This document shows positions 1 through 11,999 of a stretch of 64,000 nucleotides of DNA, in pieces; within the stretch, counting starts at the first letter, position 1; each line of letters opens with the position of its first letter. Source of the stretch: Acheta domesticus (Eukaryota; Arthropoda; Insecta; Orthoptera; Gryllidae); assembly GCA_031308135.1 (NCBI GenBank), contig JAHLJT010002630.1, positions 99,693,608 through 99,757,607 of the forward strand, given 5' to 3'. The notes beneath the pieces are model-generated. The model saw only the letters and a program-made list of their open reading frames with translations. It had not been told where the DNA came from and searched no databases. A program made the translations under genes and the position numbers.

Positions 1-127
1 GTGCCAGAGGCGGTAGCCGCGAGGACGCGGGCCAGGCAGAGCGCGCCAGATGCGGGGTTGAAGCGAACGCCAAACCCGTGGCCATCAGCCTCACGCTGCC
101 CCCCCTCCCCCCCCCCGCGCTGACTAT

Positions 128-332
128 TACTGCGATTTTTTGGATCTTTGCCCCTCAAGGCCCGTCTTCACGGTGGAATACGTCACGGTATTTCGCGTCT
201 TTCTCAGTCGTCGCGCTAGATATCGCATGATCGCGACCGTATCAAGCAGTGCTTGCGACAATGCGACTTCTAGCGGCACGACCGAGAAAGACGCGAAATG
301 CTGTGTGATATTCCACCGCGGCCACAATGTCC
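128..332. repeat. Foldback MITE, family M1 (right end lost)
   Basis: The element starts with ACTGCGATTTTT and its two halves are imperfect reverse complements: GGTATTTCGCGTCTTTCTC on the left pairs with GAGAAAGACGCGAAATGC on the right. The same family recurs near 5999, 16490, 24470, 39893, 40150 and 55706. There is no coding capacity, so the small reading frames across it on both strands are products of the palindrome. The right terminus is missing after about 332. Confidence 0.75.
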
Positions 333-614
333 GAATAATATTCCCTTCTACTTGACAGCTGAGGGTGGGGGAGAGCGATGTTGCCACTTGCTCGGGCGGC
401 AGACACGTCGTCGTTATTGCGTCAGAGCTGCTGTTGAGACTTTCACGTCCAACCTATTATATGTTCGGTAGAATTGTATTATAGACACTACTCTATTTGA
501 TTAAATACTTTTACACAAACTTATTGCAATCTCCTACACTAATCCCTAAACTCAAACTCTAAACTCAAGATGTTCTTGTTTTGAGTACATTCGTTTCACG
601 GAATGTTCACAATT

Positions 615-945
615 TTAAAAAAATTGGAGCCGTTTTTGAGAAAATTTGAAAATCCTCGGGGGCTTCATATAAAATACCCCAAAATTTTGAAGAATCTTTT
701 TCAAAATCTCAAAGCTTCGACTAGAACCAGATCAACCGGGGAATATCCATTTTGGAAGAAATCGAACTTACGGGTTTAGGCTCTAGCAGTGTTCACAGAC
801 GGACGGACAGACGTTTTCCTTTAATTGGTTTTTCGGTATCAAGGACCTAGAAAACAGGTGTTTCTGGCTACACCAAGTGTTAGGGGATTTTTTTTTCTTA
901 ATTTAGCAACTGGTTTTATCGACTTTTTCGTTTTCACTTTGGCAA
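615..945 (+). repeat. 310-bp-unit dispersed repeat, terminal part
   Basis: This stretch matches 54460-54790 almost base for base. Shared blocks are TTGGAGCCGTTTTTGAGAAA, GGGGAATATC, a run of GACGGACGG motifs near 800, and GTGTTAGGGGATTTTTT. It is a truncated copy of the family described at 53438-54900. No protein is predicted. Confidence 0.7.
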
Positions 946-1339
946 CTCTGTAGTGACATCTTCACAATTTGAAGGCTCTGATTGGACAACGGAACCCCCT
1001 CTCCACTGTCACCCGGGAGCTGTCGAGTCGGCAGAAGTATTACTCGCAGTATAGAAGCTCGAGAGGCAGACTTGGAAAAATCGCACTATATAGAGCGATT
1101 TTTAGAAGAAACGACCGTTTTGACAGCTAGTGCTGGCAACATATCTGAAGGTTCTGTGAAATAGCAGTGGATCTCTGACACTGCCCTGAGGGACTCCGGA
1201 AGTAATGCTACCCTTTTCCGAAAAATGCTGTCCAATTCGAACCTTTTGATTTCTGTCGCGAAGACATTCATTTATCCATGCTATTAGTCGCCTGTCAATT
1301 TTAGCATAAATTTAGCGTCAATTTTTAGCATAAGTTTCA

Positions 1340-2740
1340 ATATAAATATGTCATGCGACACTACATGAAACGCTTTCAGACAAGTCTTGAGTTAAGGAAA
1401 TAATTTGACTTTCACCAGAAAAGCCATTTCTAAAGCCATGCTGCCCATGAAAAACCCATTCTGTCTGATCCAAATGATCTATAATCGAATTAGCTTAAAA
1501 TTTTTCAAACAATTTACACACTACAAATTTTGCACTTCACATTTTTGCCCACTTTTTTAAAATTGGTCCTACTAAAGTAGATTTTCAATCATCCGGTACA
1601 CTTTCATTATTGATCGATACATTGAAAATTCTGACCAAATATATTATTGTCTCCCCTGCTATCTTTAGCATATTAGTGTAATACCATCCGGACCGCAAGA
1701 CTTACAATTTTTCATTTTCTTCAAATGTGAACGTATTTCCGTTTGATCAATTTTAAATACATGATCCAAGTTGTTGTACCCTGTAATAATTTTGGTTAGT
1801 TTTTTTGCTTGTACACAGAAGAGAAATAATTATTAAATACATTGGCTTTCTCTTCATCATCTACGATACCTGCATTATTCCATCTTACAGGAGGTGTGTC
1901 CTCTTGTTTACCTCGACGGTGACGTACATAGTTAAAGACCTTTGCCGAAGCGTTTTTGTTATCATCTAAAATTAACATAAGATACGATTCTTGCGTAGTT
2001 TTCTTTTTATTTTCTACTTCTTTCATAATTTCTCGGAATTTTTGTAAATGTGCCTCGCATCATTGCCTACCATTATACCCCTTTTCTCATTCTTCTTTCC
2101 AGTTTGCGAATTTCCTTGTTATAATACACTGGGTCTGAATTCTTTTTATGTATTTGAAGGGAACGAAACATGGCCGAGCTTCCTCAATGATTTCTCTGAA
2201 TTTCTTCCATATGTCTTCCAATCTCCGTCCTAACTTTTCGAAAACCGCGTAGTTCAGTTTTAGAAAATGTTGCGGTCCATTTATGACAGTTTTACGATAT
2301 TGCCATATTCTATTATCCATATTACCATATCCCCTGCAAATAGTGGCATTTATTTCAAGAACTACGGCATTGTTGTCACTTATTCCCTGAATAACATCGC
2401 AGAAGTATAACATGCCTATCGGTCTAACGAGAAAATATCTAACACAGAATTTTGATGCGTTGGCTTGTCAAACACCCGCGTCATTCCTGCATCCCAAACT
2501 AGTTCATTTATTATTAACTCTATTTTTCTATTGCATACGTCGCATTGCCAATTAATATCGCTTAGATTGAAATCACGGCCAATAATATCGTATAACTGGT
2601 TCTATTCATAGTGTCCGCCAATTCGAGGATATTCTCAAGAATGCAATAATTACCGTTATGCGGTCCTATAACATGCAGTAAGATCTATTGTCTGCGTGTT
2701 GTCTATGCTTACATCTATCCTATCATTTCATGCTCAATGC
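1340..2740 (-). mobile_element. Decayed non-LTR retrotransposon (CR1/Jockey-like LINE)
   Basis: Read on the minus strand from about 2740 downward, the translation in shifting frames gives endonuclease pieces (a DFNLSDINW-type motif near 2560, a GISDNNAVVLEI motif near 2370), a linker ending KANVFNNYFSSVY near 1810, and then reverse-transcriptase pieces (CGPDGI near 1690, VCKLFEKF near 1510, QHGFRNG near 1440). The order EN, linker, RT fits one ORF2. Stops and frameshifts make it inactive. It is truncated at both ends, and clade assignment beyond CR1/Jockey-like is not secure. Confidence 0.75.
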
Positions 2741-3061
2741 TTTTCCATTTCAAGTTCGCGTTTATATGTGCTTTAACTAAAATAAAGACCCCTCGCCTCT
2801 ATTTTCCCTGCCCCAACTGTATCCAGACAGGCTTAAATGTTGCATGTGAAAAGAGAAGTGTGGGGGTTAACACGTTCCTTCACTGCCAACGCCCTGGGTC
2901 AGTCAGGAGACGCCACTGGCGTTGATAGCTCGTAAGACGACACCTCAGTGGCCCTGGATCACGCGTTTTAGAGGGAGGATACCACACGATTGACTGATGG
3001 ATTCGTGTTCCCGGGCGCGTCAACGACTTAGGTCATTAGTCCCGTAAGTGTAGTGCGTGTT

Positions 3062-3088
3062 TCTCTCTCTCTCTCTCTCTCTCTCTCA
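3062..3088. repeat. (TC)n microsatellite
   Basis: A run of about 27 bases of alternating T and C. It could be the tail of the neighbouring SINE-like element, but no clear boundary is seen. Confidence 0.9.
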
Positions 3089-3239
3089 AGAGGTGGCGAT
3101 GAACTTTTCCCCGCTGGATGGCGAGATCTGGCGCCTATTTACCGTCGACTAGTGGGGTTTTCCCCTCAACCAGGTATCTCCCACCAGCGGGGCACCGACC
3201 CAGCCGGACAAACTGTAAGCTCCCGACCGGTCTCCCGGC

Positions 3240-3570
3240 ATGTGTGGTAGTGTAGTGTATGTTAGTGTGTGTGTAAGAGGAGAGGATAGGACAAGGAAGA
3301 GAAAGGAAAGATCGCGCGCGGTCCGTGGCCCGTTTGTTATGGTACTGCTCCGGCATTCCCCTAGTGTTGATCGGAGAAACCACGGAAAAACTACCGATCA
3401 GAGCAGCCGGCCGCGAATTTCTCCTCCAGAGAGCGACTGAATTCGACACTAGGTGACAAACCAGTGTCGAAAATCCTGCCGCCGTCGGGACTAGAACCTA
3501 GGACCTCCCGGTCAGAGGGACTGCAGTGACATCAGGTTGATGCACTGAGCCGTCTCTCCAGGTGATACCA
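3240..3570 (-). repeat. tRNA-derived SINE-like element
   Basis: On the minus strand, 3551-3541 reads GGCTCAGTGCA, close to an RNA polymerase III A box, and 3498-3484 reads GGTTCTAGTCCCGAC, close to a B box. The 40-50 base spacing is as in tRNA genes. No cloverleaf with an anticodon arm is evident, so a tRNA gene is unlikely. The body toward 3240 includes a segment AACCACGGAAAAACTACCGA (plus strand), which I recall only loosely from insect SINEs. Limits are approximate. Confidence 0.45.
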
Positions 3571-4081
3571 CCCGGATTGCTCACATCCACTTCGTTTCTC
3601 GTTAGAGATAGAAGAGTTTTCGGTAGCGCATTGTCACGAGGGATTGGCATGGATCTCGCGAGTCCCCGGCAGATCGCTTAGGCGCCGTTTGTTGGCAGCC
3701 GGGAATAGGGGTGGGCGAAATTGAAAAAGTGACCCCGACTGACAGGGAAGTTTAGTTGGAAAAATCCTTATATTTTGTAGCAACCTTACTTTGTTACGGA
3801 CAAATGCCGAGCCATGACATTTTGGACTCAGGGCTATTTGGTGAAAGCTGCTTCCGTACGTATGTCATCTGTGTATGTTCTCTTTTTCTCTGAAACACCT
3901 TCAATGCGCTAGAACATGGAGCGTAATTTGTTTATTACTGCTAAACTTACGTATGCACGGGAAGTATCTCGAAAAGTGTTGTAGATGTTGCTATCTAGTG
4001 GCTTTTAAATCTGTCAATGATATTTACTTTCGTCCCTTACCCAACATACTACCATATTCCATCAGGCATTTTATTTACTAG

Positions 4082-4513
4082 GACTCTGCTGAAAAACATG
4101 GGGATAAAATGGAAAAAATGTTGGTTATGGGGGAAACTGATTTTGTGCCACAATATTGGAGGTACAAAACCGGAAGTTTAGGTTACACAAACCTGTTGGA
4201 TATCGTGTCCACCGAAAAGCGTGAACGTCATATTACGACTGCGCCGTTCGCGGCGCCGCTGCCGGCGTGGTCGCTGCCGCTGCGCGTGTTCTCCCGTCGC
4301 ATTTGGCTGGCGCTGCTGGGGACGGCGGTGGCGTACGCGCTGGCGTGGCGCGTGGTGGCGGGCGAGTCGCTGGCCGCCAGCGCCGCCGCCGCGCTGCGCG
4401 CCTTCTCCTCGTGCGGGGGCGCCCCGCAGGACAGGGTACGCGCCACGCCGCAGCGCCTGCAGCTGGCCGCCGCGCTGCTCGCCTCCGCCGTCGTCGTCGC
4501 CGCCGCCTACCAG
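4082..4513 (+). CDS. IR gene 1, exon with end of S1, TM1, pore and TM2
   Basis: The exon follows an acceptor TTATTTACTAG ending at 4081 and ends at CAG before GT at 4514. The start of S1-type sequence is GETDFVPQYW. A strongly hydrophobic run beginning IWLALLGTAVAY is TM1; RLQLAAALLASAVVVAAAYQ is TM2, joined directly to GRLFDLIT of the next exon as in other IRs. The exon is extremely GC- and CpG-rich from about 4240 to 4510, unlike the AT-rich surroundings, which creates several spurious overlapping frames. An ATG at 4109 is in frame but is more likely internal. The donor GTTAGC is not a strong match, the weakest point of this model. Confidence 0.78.
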
Positions 4514-7500
4514 GTTAGCCCTCATCTCCGTTTTAATGATTTTCCTTTTTCGTATTCCTTGCTGATGAAAAGTGTTGACTGTTACTGACACCGACAATAA
4601 TTTGACATTCGAACAATTAACAAGATCCAACGCATTGTATTTGGTCTACATCGGACGTCTACTTCAAATGTTTCTTTTGATCTGGTGACTTCTAGTTTCC
4701 AATGTTCCACTTACAAGAAATCATTTCATGAATTGTAATTAAATTAATAACTTATGAATAGTATCACGTAATAAATTTAATAAAATAATTATTTATTTTT
4801 TAATCGCTCTTGTTACGGACGTCGGGGAATCTTTGAAAATAATGTTAAAATTGTTGTCCAAATTGTAGCTTGTGGTTCTCTTTGGGACCAAAAGAATGTT
4901 TTAGGGAACTGATGGAATTACTTACGTGAAATTCTGAGCCACTTCTATTTGCAATTGAAGACTTGGCTGCAATAAAAGCATAGGAAATGAAATGCTCTGT
5001 TGAAGAAATATCATTTGAAGTTTTAAAATGGAAGGAAACTTGTTATTATGTGCTTCAATGTTGGTACTAAAAACGTACACACGTTTAACATTATATTTGC
5101 ATCAATTTTTCTTTCTCGCTGACGCTTACGCAGTAAAGTTATGTAAAACTGCCCAACAAAATTCGAATTTTTGGCAGAAAAACTAGTATCACAGGCCCTG
5201 GTAACGAAAAAATAGATAAATCCAGTAGCAAAATGTTGAAAAAATCCTCTAACACATGGTGTAGCCATAATTCATCTTTTGTTGAGTCCTTGATACAGAA
5301 ATATCGATTGTCAGTCTTTCCGTCCGTTTGTGAACAACGCTAGAGGCTAAACTGTTCAGCCGATTTTCTCCAAAATTCATATTCCACAATCGATCTGACT
5401 GATGTCACGGCCCCTTGAATTTGAAATCAAAATTTTAATTTTGGGGGTACTTCACATAAATTCCCTGGGACATTTACAAAAGGTAAAAAAATGGCTTCAT
5501 CCTCTTTGAATAAATTTTGTTGTTGGATAGTGCGAAGGACGTTTATACGAATGGTACAGGTCTCATTTCCGTTGAAAACTCTAAAAACATTGAAGCAAGA
5601 GCATTTCACCAGTCTCTTGAAAGGCAAGCAGCATTAATGGCATTGAATGGCAGGGGTGACAGTCTACCTCTTTAGTAATATTTCTGTCTGTCTTCACTTG
5701 GAACACACATAATTTCAACCTTCTTCAGTAACACACCATATGTCCCAAACTTTCTTCATGCGAAGAAGAAATACAGTGCCACCATTTCATAAATGTCCCA
5801 GTCGTGCCAGATTTTGCGAACGAAGACCAGGGATGCCGCAGAAATAAAGGCCGTCCGACCGGTAGAATCGCCGAAGAAAGTAGGTGGTTTTTCGCTACCG
5901 GAAAATTTAAATAGCTCTCCCGTTATAGCAGATGCTGAAACTGCTTCCGTCGGCTCTGAAGCATTCTTACATCTCCTACACTCGGGGTTTTATTTCTTGC
6001 TGCGAGTGTGTCTGTCTTCACGAGGCAATATCTCACGGCATTTCGCGTCTTTCTCGGTCTAGCCGCTACATGTCGCATGATAGCCAGTACTGCTCGATAC
6101 AGTCGCGATCTTGCGACATCTAGCGACACGACCGAGAAACACGCGAAATGCCGTGAGATATTCCATTGTGAAGACAGACCCACTCGCGCCAAGAAAAAAA
6201 CAACAGCATAAACAAGTTCTGGTTCGCTCGGCGCAGGCTGCCTCTTGGTATTGCTGAGATCTGTCCCTGTATTTCGTGCCTTCATTCTGCTTCCTGGGGA
6301 TTGGTCGCGTTGAACCCTCCGGCGGGCGCGTCCCATCATTTCCCACCAGCAGGTGCGTGCGGCACTCCGTAACGCATTTTTCAACTTCGATTTTTGAGTC
6401 AATAGTTATTAGAAAGTTCCAGAATATTAAGCAAACGGTTTTCGCTTATCTTTTCGGTAAAAAATAAGGGCCCAATATGAACTTGATACCCATGCATCAG
6501 TGCGGAACATCAATTCCATTTAAAAGATGAAAATGTCTACAAAATTAAATTTGTATTTATACAAACTCTTAAAGTGTTTATATAAACTCTAAAATTTATA
6601 TAAAATTTAAAATGAAGTCGATGCTGATGTTTCATCTAAAATTAAGTTGCTTATTGGTACAACTGTTGCACACAACTGTTCCGAAACAGTATGGATATTG
6701 CAGATTATATTAAATGCTTTTTTTTATTTCAAGAAATTTGGAAAGTAATAACTAATATTTATGTAATTCAATTGTTCGTGTTATGACATTCAGTGTTACA
6801 TTCTTAACAAAAATTGTTCGTAAACAGTTCTTTGTTACGTAGCATAAAAGTGTACTTGTTTCTTTCTCGCGAACTTCTTACACAGTAAAGAAGAGGTATT
6901 GTCATGCTGCGAGGAAAAACCAGTGGATACACAACGGCGAATATTTGATGAGTTGAAGCACACGTCGAATGTGGACTAAATTCATCGCGCTAGAGCTCCG
7001 AAACAGAAAAAATCCTAACAGACATTGTTTGTAGGAAATAAATCAGTCTTATTTTTTGTATAGGAGCAAATTTCTATAAAAGTATGCATTTATTAGTTGT
7101 ACGGAAAATTTGCAGGGACGTACTTTATTTCATGAGTATTCATTTGCGATGATTTTTGTGTTCCAGGGCCGCCTCTTTGATCTTATTACGAATCCACAAC
7201 ATGGAGCAGAGATAGAGACCTACGATCAGCTGGTTAAAGAAAAGTTTACTGTGTTATTCCCAGAAAAAGGAATGCCCCCATTTTATGGAAAGATGCAATC
7301 GGAAACTCCACTACGTGGTTACAAAAATAAACGGGACTTATCAGCAATTTTGAGAAGTGAAAAAAAAGAACGTCTTGCAATGTTCTATCCCTCTGAACTT
7401 TGGCAGCAGTATGGAACTTCCATTTTCCTTGAAGCTAGATTTTATAGGAAAATAAAAGAAAAGGTCATCGGATTTAGCCCACTTGCCTACAGCAGGCGGT

Positions 7501-9639
7501 GAGTGTTAAAATGATCTGATAATTACAAACCTGGAATTCGTAAACGCTTCCTTTAATTTTATTTTACATGTAGATTTGTGAATTCTAAATCATCGCTAAG
7601 AGTTCGGTATTTAACTTTATACAATTATAACTTATTGTGGAGGATATATTGCTTATGAATCCTTTTATATAAATACCCTAAAGCATTATAAAACTAGTTG
7701 TCAGCAGTCATTTTAAATTTATGAAAATGACTCCCAAATAACACACTTTAGCTACAGCCCGCTACTATACGTAGGTAGTATAGTAGCGGTTCATGTTTAA
7801 TGTGAAATGATTTCAGGCAAGAAATAAAGATCAATTCAAATTCATGATTTATCAGAGTTGTTTCAGACCGCAGATTTCAGCTTTTTGAACTGATATTTTC
7901 AAGAAGTATAACCAATTACTATGTTATTTTATAAATTACAGAAAAGCACTTGAACATTTGATAATAATACAGAAGAGCAATTATTGATAAAACAAAATGC
8001 AAAATACAATATAACGTATGTAACCGAACCCTTTCTCGTATATTTTTATTTCGTTGCAAATAATTCAATCAGTTGATAAAAATCACGCGAAACTCTCGTT
8101 TTTCGCTTACTGTTTATAATGTTTGAAAGCATTATTTTACAGTGCTAAATTTGCTCTGAAATGAACAAATATTTAAAGGTCAAAAAGTCATATTTACTTT
8201 TTTGCGTTTTGCTTACGCTTATTCAGTTCTTGTTCAAACACAAATGATTTTATTCTCAATTCTCTGCGGGTATTGTTTTTCAAAAACATGAATTTTATGT
8301 GACGATGATCCTTTACCTTGTGACGTGCGGTCTCCGAGACCGGTGAGAAAAAAAATCAACGCTGAGCTCTCCTGCCTGGTACGTTTCAATAATTTTGATT
8401 AATCGTACCTTCTTATCTCTCTGTAAACTACATTCACACGTGGGGCAGCGAATTCAGTACCAACCGTTCGCCTTTGAGGGTCAGTTGAAGTTTCAGAGCG
8501 GTCTTGCAGATCGCACACCACCAGTAATAGAACTTTCTTACCACAGTGAATATGTGTGAACATACTGGACGATCCGGGAATGTGTTTCTCAATAATACTA
8601 TAATAATTAATGAGTCCATAAAGTAAATCTCTTTTGGTATTGACAGTGATGTGAACGATTTCGCGTTTGAAAATATACACGATGATAATACTGAAGAGGA
8701 ACTAATTGAAGAACTAGGTGATAAAATAGAATCATTAGAGGAAATAGAAGCAAAGGAAGAGGGAAAATGAGGAAATGAGATGAATACTATAATCGTTTTG
8801 ACAAAAGATGGCTATTTCTAAGAATAAAACAGACACAAGTGGTTAAACGTATGTCTTCAATCAGTAGAAAGATACATTGCACATTTTTATTGATGGATAA
8901 TTTTCGTGTAAGAATGCTATATATAATTCAAATGAAGATATTTTAATGTAGTGAACAATATTTCAAACAATTCTACGATTCTTCACATTGAAACGGTATA
9001 GAACAAATTGTTATCAGAAATTTACACGGCGAGTTATAAATAGTTATATTTTTCATTTTACATATTAATAACAAACCATTTCTTGTTTATTAAGTCTTTG
9101 TTAATGAGAAAAAAATTATCAAGTCAAAATGAAATGGAACACCGAAAATAATCTGTCTAAAACTTTAGGGGTCTCACTGACCGCACGTCACCGGTTACAG
9201 AAGTTTAAAAGCATGTCAACAGTTAACGTTTAAAAGAGTCACCTATTCTTTAGGACGTCTAACATTCTTAAATTTAATTTCAATTCTTCTCTTCAACAGC
9301 AATTGGCCGTGGTCTGAACTTCTGAAAGTGACAATATTGCAAATGGAAGAGACTGGACTGATTCGTAAGTGGAAGGGCGACTTCAACACATCGTTTGGCT
9401 TGGTCACTCGCTTGGGCATATTGCCGGAGACCCCACCACAGCAGAGCTCCAAAGACGCACCAAAGGTTCTGGCGCTGAAAGACGTCGCGGGACATCTGCA
9501 GCTGCTGTGCGCAGGCCTCTTCGCGTCTGCGCTGGCCCTCTGCGCAGAGCTGTGGCGCGGCCACGGGGGCAGGAGTGCGCAGGCGCAGTCGACGCGTGTT
9601 GTGCCAGTGTACGTACAAATAAGCGAATGGGACCTTTGA
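4082..9639 (+). CDS. Divergent ionotropic receptor (IR), 3' three coding exons
   Basis: Joining 4082-4513, 7167-7498 and 9300-9639 gives one open frame of 367 residues plus stop with phases 0, 2 and stop in agreement. It covers the ligand-gated channel core of an insect IR: the end of the S1 lobe, TM1, a short pore loop, TM2, the S2 lobe and TM3. IRs are variant glutamate-receptor-like cation channels in sensory dendrite membranes that detect odours, tastes, humidity or temperature; the ligand cannot be read from this sequence. The N-terminal part (extracellular domain, signal peptide) is not seen upstream; it may lie outside the window or be lost. A second IR on the opposite strand (23304-26358) has an exon of the same length with similar sequence, so these are tail-to-tail paralogues. 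No frameshift or in-frame stop was found, so it may be functional if the 5' part exists. Confidence 0.85.
5110..5490 (-). repeat. 310-bp-unit dispersed repeat, inverted copy
   Basis: Reverse complement of the terminal part seen at 54520-54880: it contains the AACACATGGTGTAGCC block near 5250, TTTCCGTCCGTTTGTGAACA near 5317 and TTTTGGGGGTACTTCACATA near 5438. It is more diverged than the 53-61 kb copies. Confidence 0.65.
5999..6200. repeat. Foldback MITE, family M1
   Basis: Two arms pair around a centre near 6095: CACGGCATTTCGCGTCTTTC on the left and CACGCGAAATGCCGTGAGAT on the right. It is diverged at the outer ends (GTGTGTCTGTCTTCAC) relative to the 39.9-kb copies. It lies within intron 1 of the IR gene. 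Confidence 0.75.
7167..7498 (+). CDS. IR gene 1, exon encoding S2 lobe
   Basis: Acceptor TTTTTGTGTTCCAG ends at 7166; the donor GTGAGT starts at 7499. The exon is 332 nt, starts in phase 0 and ends in phase 2. It begins GRLFDLITNP, the stretch following TM2 in IRs, and ends with PLAYSRR. The paralogous exon 26027-26358 on the minus strand has the identical length and phase and the same start (GRLFDLITNP). Confidence 0.88.
7499..8319. other. IR gene 1 intron, no feature seen
   Basis: AT-rich sequence between exon 2 and the TIR element. A small perfect palindrome CTACTATACGTAGGTAGTATAGTAG lies near 7762-7786. No exon, known repeat or regulatory element was recognised. Confidence 0.5.
8320..9191. 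mobile_element. TIR element inside IR intron (872 bp, possibly piggyBac-derived)
   Basis: GTGACGTGCGGTCTCCGAGACC (start 8320) and its imperfect inverted match ending at 9191 (GGTCTCACTGACCGCACGTCAC) define terminal inverted repeats of about 22 bp with 3-4 differences. An acidic open stretch (EEELIEELGDKIESLEEIEA) at about 8690-8760 resembles the acidic N-termini of piggyBac transposases but is too short to assign. Target-site duplication is not clear; superfamily is open. Confidence 0.5.
9300..9639 (+). CDS. IR gene 1, last exon with end of S2 and TM3
   Basis: The pyrimidine-rich acceptor TTCTCTTCAACAG ends at 9299. The first base completes the arginine codon left by the previous exon. The exon encodes NWPWSELLKVTILQMEETGL, then a variable acidic/proline segment, then the hydrophobic helix beginning LQLLCAGLFASALALC, which is TM3, and a basic cytoplasmic tail ending at TGA 9637-9639. 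The exons at 15324-15607 and 23304-23586 on the minus strand are homologous. Confidence 0.85.
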
Positions 9640-9897
9640 GGAAAAGCAACGCCAGTACCGCCAGAGCGATAACGCAAGCTTTTCGTAACAGTTCCATGAA
9701 AAATAATTTTCAATAGCTGTAATCTACGTTAATTGAAGATACTATAAAATATTGCAAAATCTAACATACGTATATTATCAAGAGTATGAAGATTAATTGT
9801 GATTGTTAAACGTTTTAGTAGGTAGCATTGTGCACATTTTTTACTTGTGTTTCTAGTATTCAAGGTATCACACGTTGGTTTTCATACTCCTCAACAT

Positions 9898-9903
9898 AAT
9901 AAA
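9898..9903 (+). terminator. Candidate polyadenylation signal of IR gene 1
   Basis: AATAAA about 260 nt after the IR stop codon at 9639, in an AT-rich tail. It is the first canonical hexamer noticed; short AT-rich hexamers arise by chance, so this is only a candidate. Confidence 0.35.
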
Positions 9904-9909
9904 AGCACA

Positions 9910-11990
9910 TCTTTCAGGTTTAAATATGTAATGTAATTTATAAATGTATTTTTAAATACACTGAATGAAACCATTAATTACATTTTATGTTGTTTGATAT
10001 ACATTCATGTGAGTAATTTTATTTAAAAAGTAAAACAGGCGACGCAAAGCGGATGTTTTCCTATCGTCTGGGAAGGCGCGTGCACAGGAGCAAAGAGCGT
10101 GCATTACGATATTTCCATCCCCAGTGAGCAAACCTTCAAGGACGCTGCGCGTCTTCGCTAGCTGGCATTGCTCTCAGAAGAGAGTCGACCGCTGGGCGAT
10201 GGACCATGCGGAGCAGCTTCTCCTCCACGACCCGTCACAGAAGGAATATTTGTATTTAGTTTGAATTTTGTTTGTATTTAAATATATTCAGTAAACGCAT
10301 GGGTATGAGTTATTCCGGTCACGGTGACACAGTCCAGACGGGTGTTTGTGATCGGCCTGCTGACGACTCAGCAGCCAAAGAATGGACTGCAGCCCGCAAA
10401 ACCCTGAGCGCTGTCTGAGACGCAGGTGTTTTGCAAAAGATCTGCAACTGGAACGACCCGCACGTCAGCAGTGTCACGTGACCCGTGCTCATACAACCCC
10501 ATGCATCCTCAGACACGACGATCTTCTTCTTGAGCTCGGACTGCTAGAGGGTTAGACTGATGACTGGCGCCATGTTCGTTGAATGCAGCGTGACTGAGAG
10601 CTGCGCGGAGATCGTGTGCCTCGTAAGATGTGCATAACCTTTTCAAGGGTCTTCAGCCACCATGAGATGGCCACATTATCAGAGATAACTTCATAATAAT
10701 AAACATGTTTTAAGTATGTGCTTCCCAATTAATACAGAGACCAGGGCTCCTTCCCCTCGGTTGTAGTGATCCCCTCCCTCTCATAAGCGAGTTTTGCTCC
10801 CTCTGAGCTTTACCCCCATTCGCCACACTTGCGACATAACATATGCACAATGCAAATACGGAAATTTAAACTCCCCAAAATATTGTTTCATGCCATTCAG
10901 TTCTTATTCTCTAAGATTAATGAAATTAGTAACGTTTACAAATTATGGAACAATGCAAACACTATTTTGAATCTGTTCACACTGTGCGTAGTGTTTCAAT
11001 TGTCTTTCATTTGAAGCAAATATCACGAAATTGGGGTGAGTAGAAAGCTCGATTTCGTTCTTAACGAAAACGGTTTGTTTAAAAATAAAGATATTATACA
11101 TATTTTATATATCTGCTTTTAAATAAAGTGTCCTTAAAAATGCAAACCGACATATATTAATGATAAATATGTAAATTAATAGTAAATAAATTAATATTTC
11201 CAAATATACTAGATACTATTTAACATGCCAATGAGATAATACTTAAAAGATAATTTTCCGAAGTAAAAAAAATATAAAAATTCAGAAATTATTCAATTCG
11301 GATAGGGAATATAGAAAGTCGGCCCTCGCCTACATGCATTTCCTGTGGCTCGCAGTTACCAGGAACGCTGAATGTTGCTTCCGGCATTAAGCATCCAAAT
11401 GCTCGTGGGAGTAACTCACTGCTGCTCTCTCTTGCTCCAGCAGCTGTAACTATTACTCGCGCAACGTTTCGTGACCGACAGATTGAAAAAATGCGGGTAG
11501 AGTGGGGGGTATTAGTTACGAAATCGGCCACTAGATTGTATGAAGCAAAGCCAATCTCCGGAAGAATCAGTCGTCTTTGCAACTTTCTCAATAATTTGCG
11601 TTCTAACTTTCTCAGTTCAAGGTATCTCCTATGATGGATTTTCATCTGCTTCGGTCATTTCTTTAGATGTTTTGGAGAAAATCACGGACAGAAGTTCTCG
11701 TCTTCAACAGAAAAAAGTTTCTATTTCGCGCCAGTGTATGGAAAGTTGTCATAAGTGCTCGCTGCGAGCTTTTGCCGTCGACTGTTTATTGTGCCGGAGA
11801 GGGGGAAGCAATGTCTCTGTCAAGAAAAGTTGCGCGATTAATAAAGGATCCGCTTCAACATCACTACAGGTAATAATCACCTCAGTTAACCCTTCTCCGG
11901 ATCCAGGAGGGTCTTCGACGGAATAATGCTTACAAGTGTACATTTGGACTTGGATAATGAAACGGGACGCTCTAATGTAGTGGTTTAATT
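9910..11990. other. Intergenic, nothing recognised
   Basis: Mixed AT-rich sequence with a moderately GC-rich part at 10030-10640 and another at 11290-11930. Open frames on both strands (for example 11289-11645 minus, 11540-11926 plus) show no family I recognise. They may be decayed transposon remnants, since piggyBac-like and gag-like pieces follow directly. Confidence 0.4.
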
Positions 11991-11999
11991 TAACAAAAC

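Larger units (their letters stand above)
4514..7166. other. IR gene 1 intron with repeats
   Basis: No coding exon was recognised here. It holds an inverted copy of the 310-bp-unit repeat (5110-5490) and an M1 MITE (5999-6200). The remainder is AT-rich single-copy-looking sequence. Confidence 0.6.

Noticed and set aside
4178..4630. Several overlapping frames on both strands at the GC-rich IR exon
   Set aside because: High GC removes stop codons. Only the plus frame starting near 4082 has TM helices, splice sites and homology to IRs.
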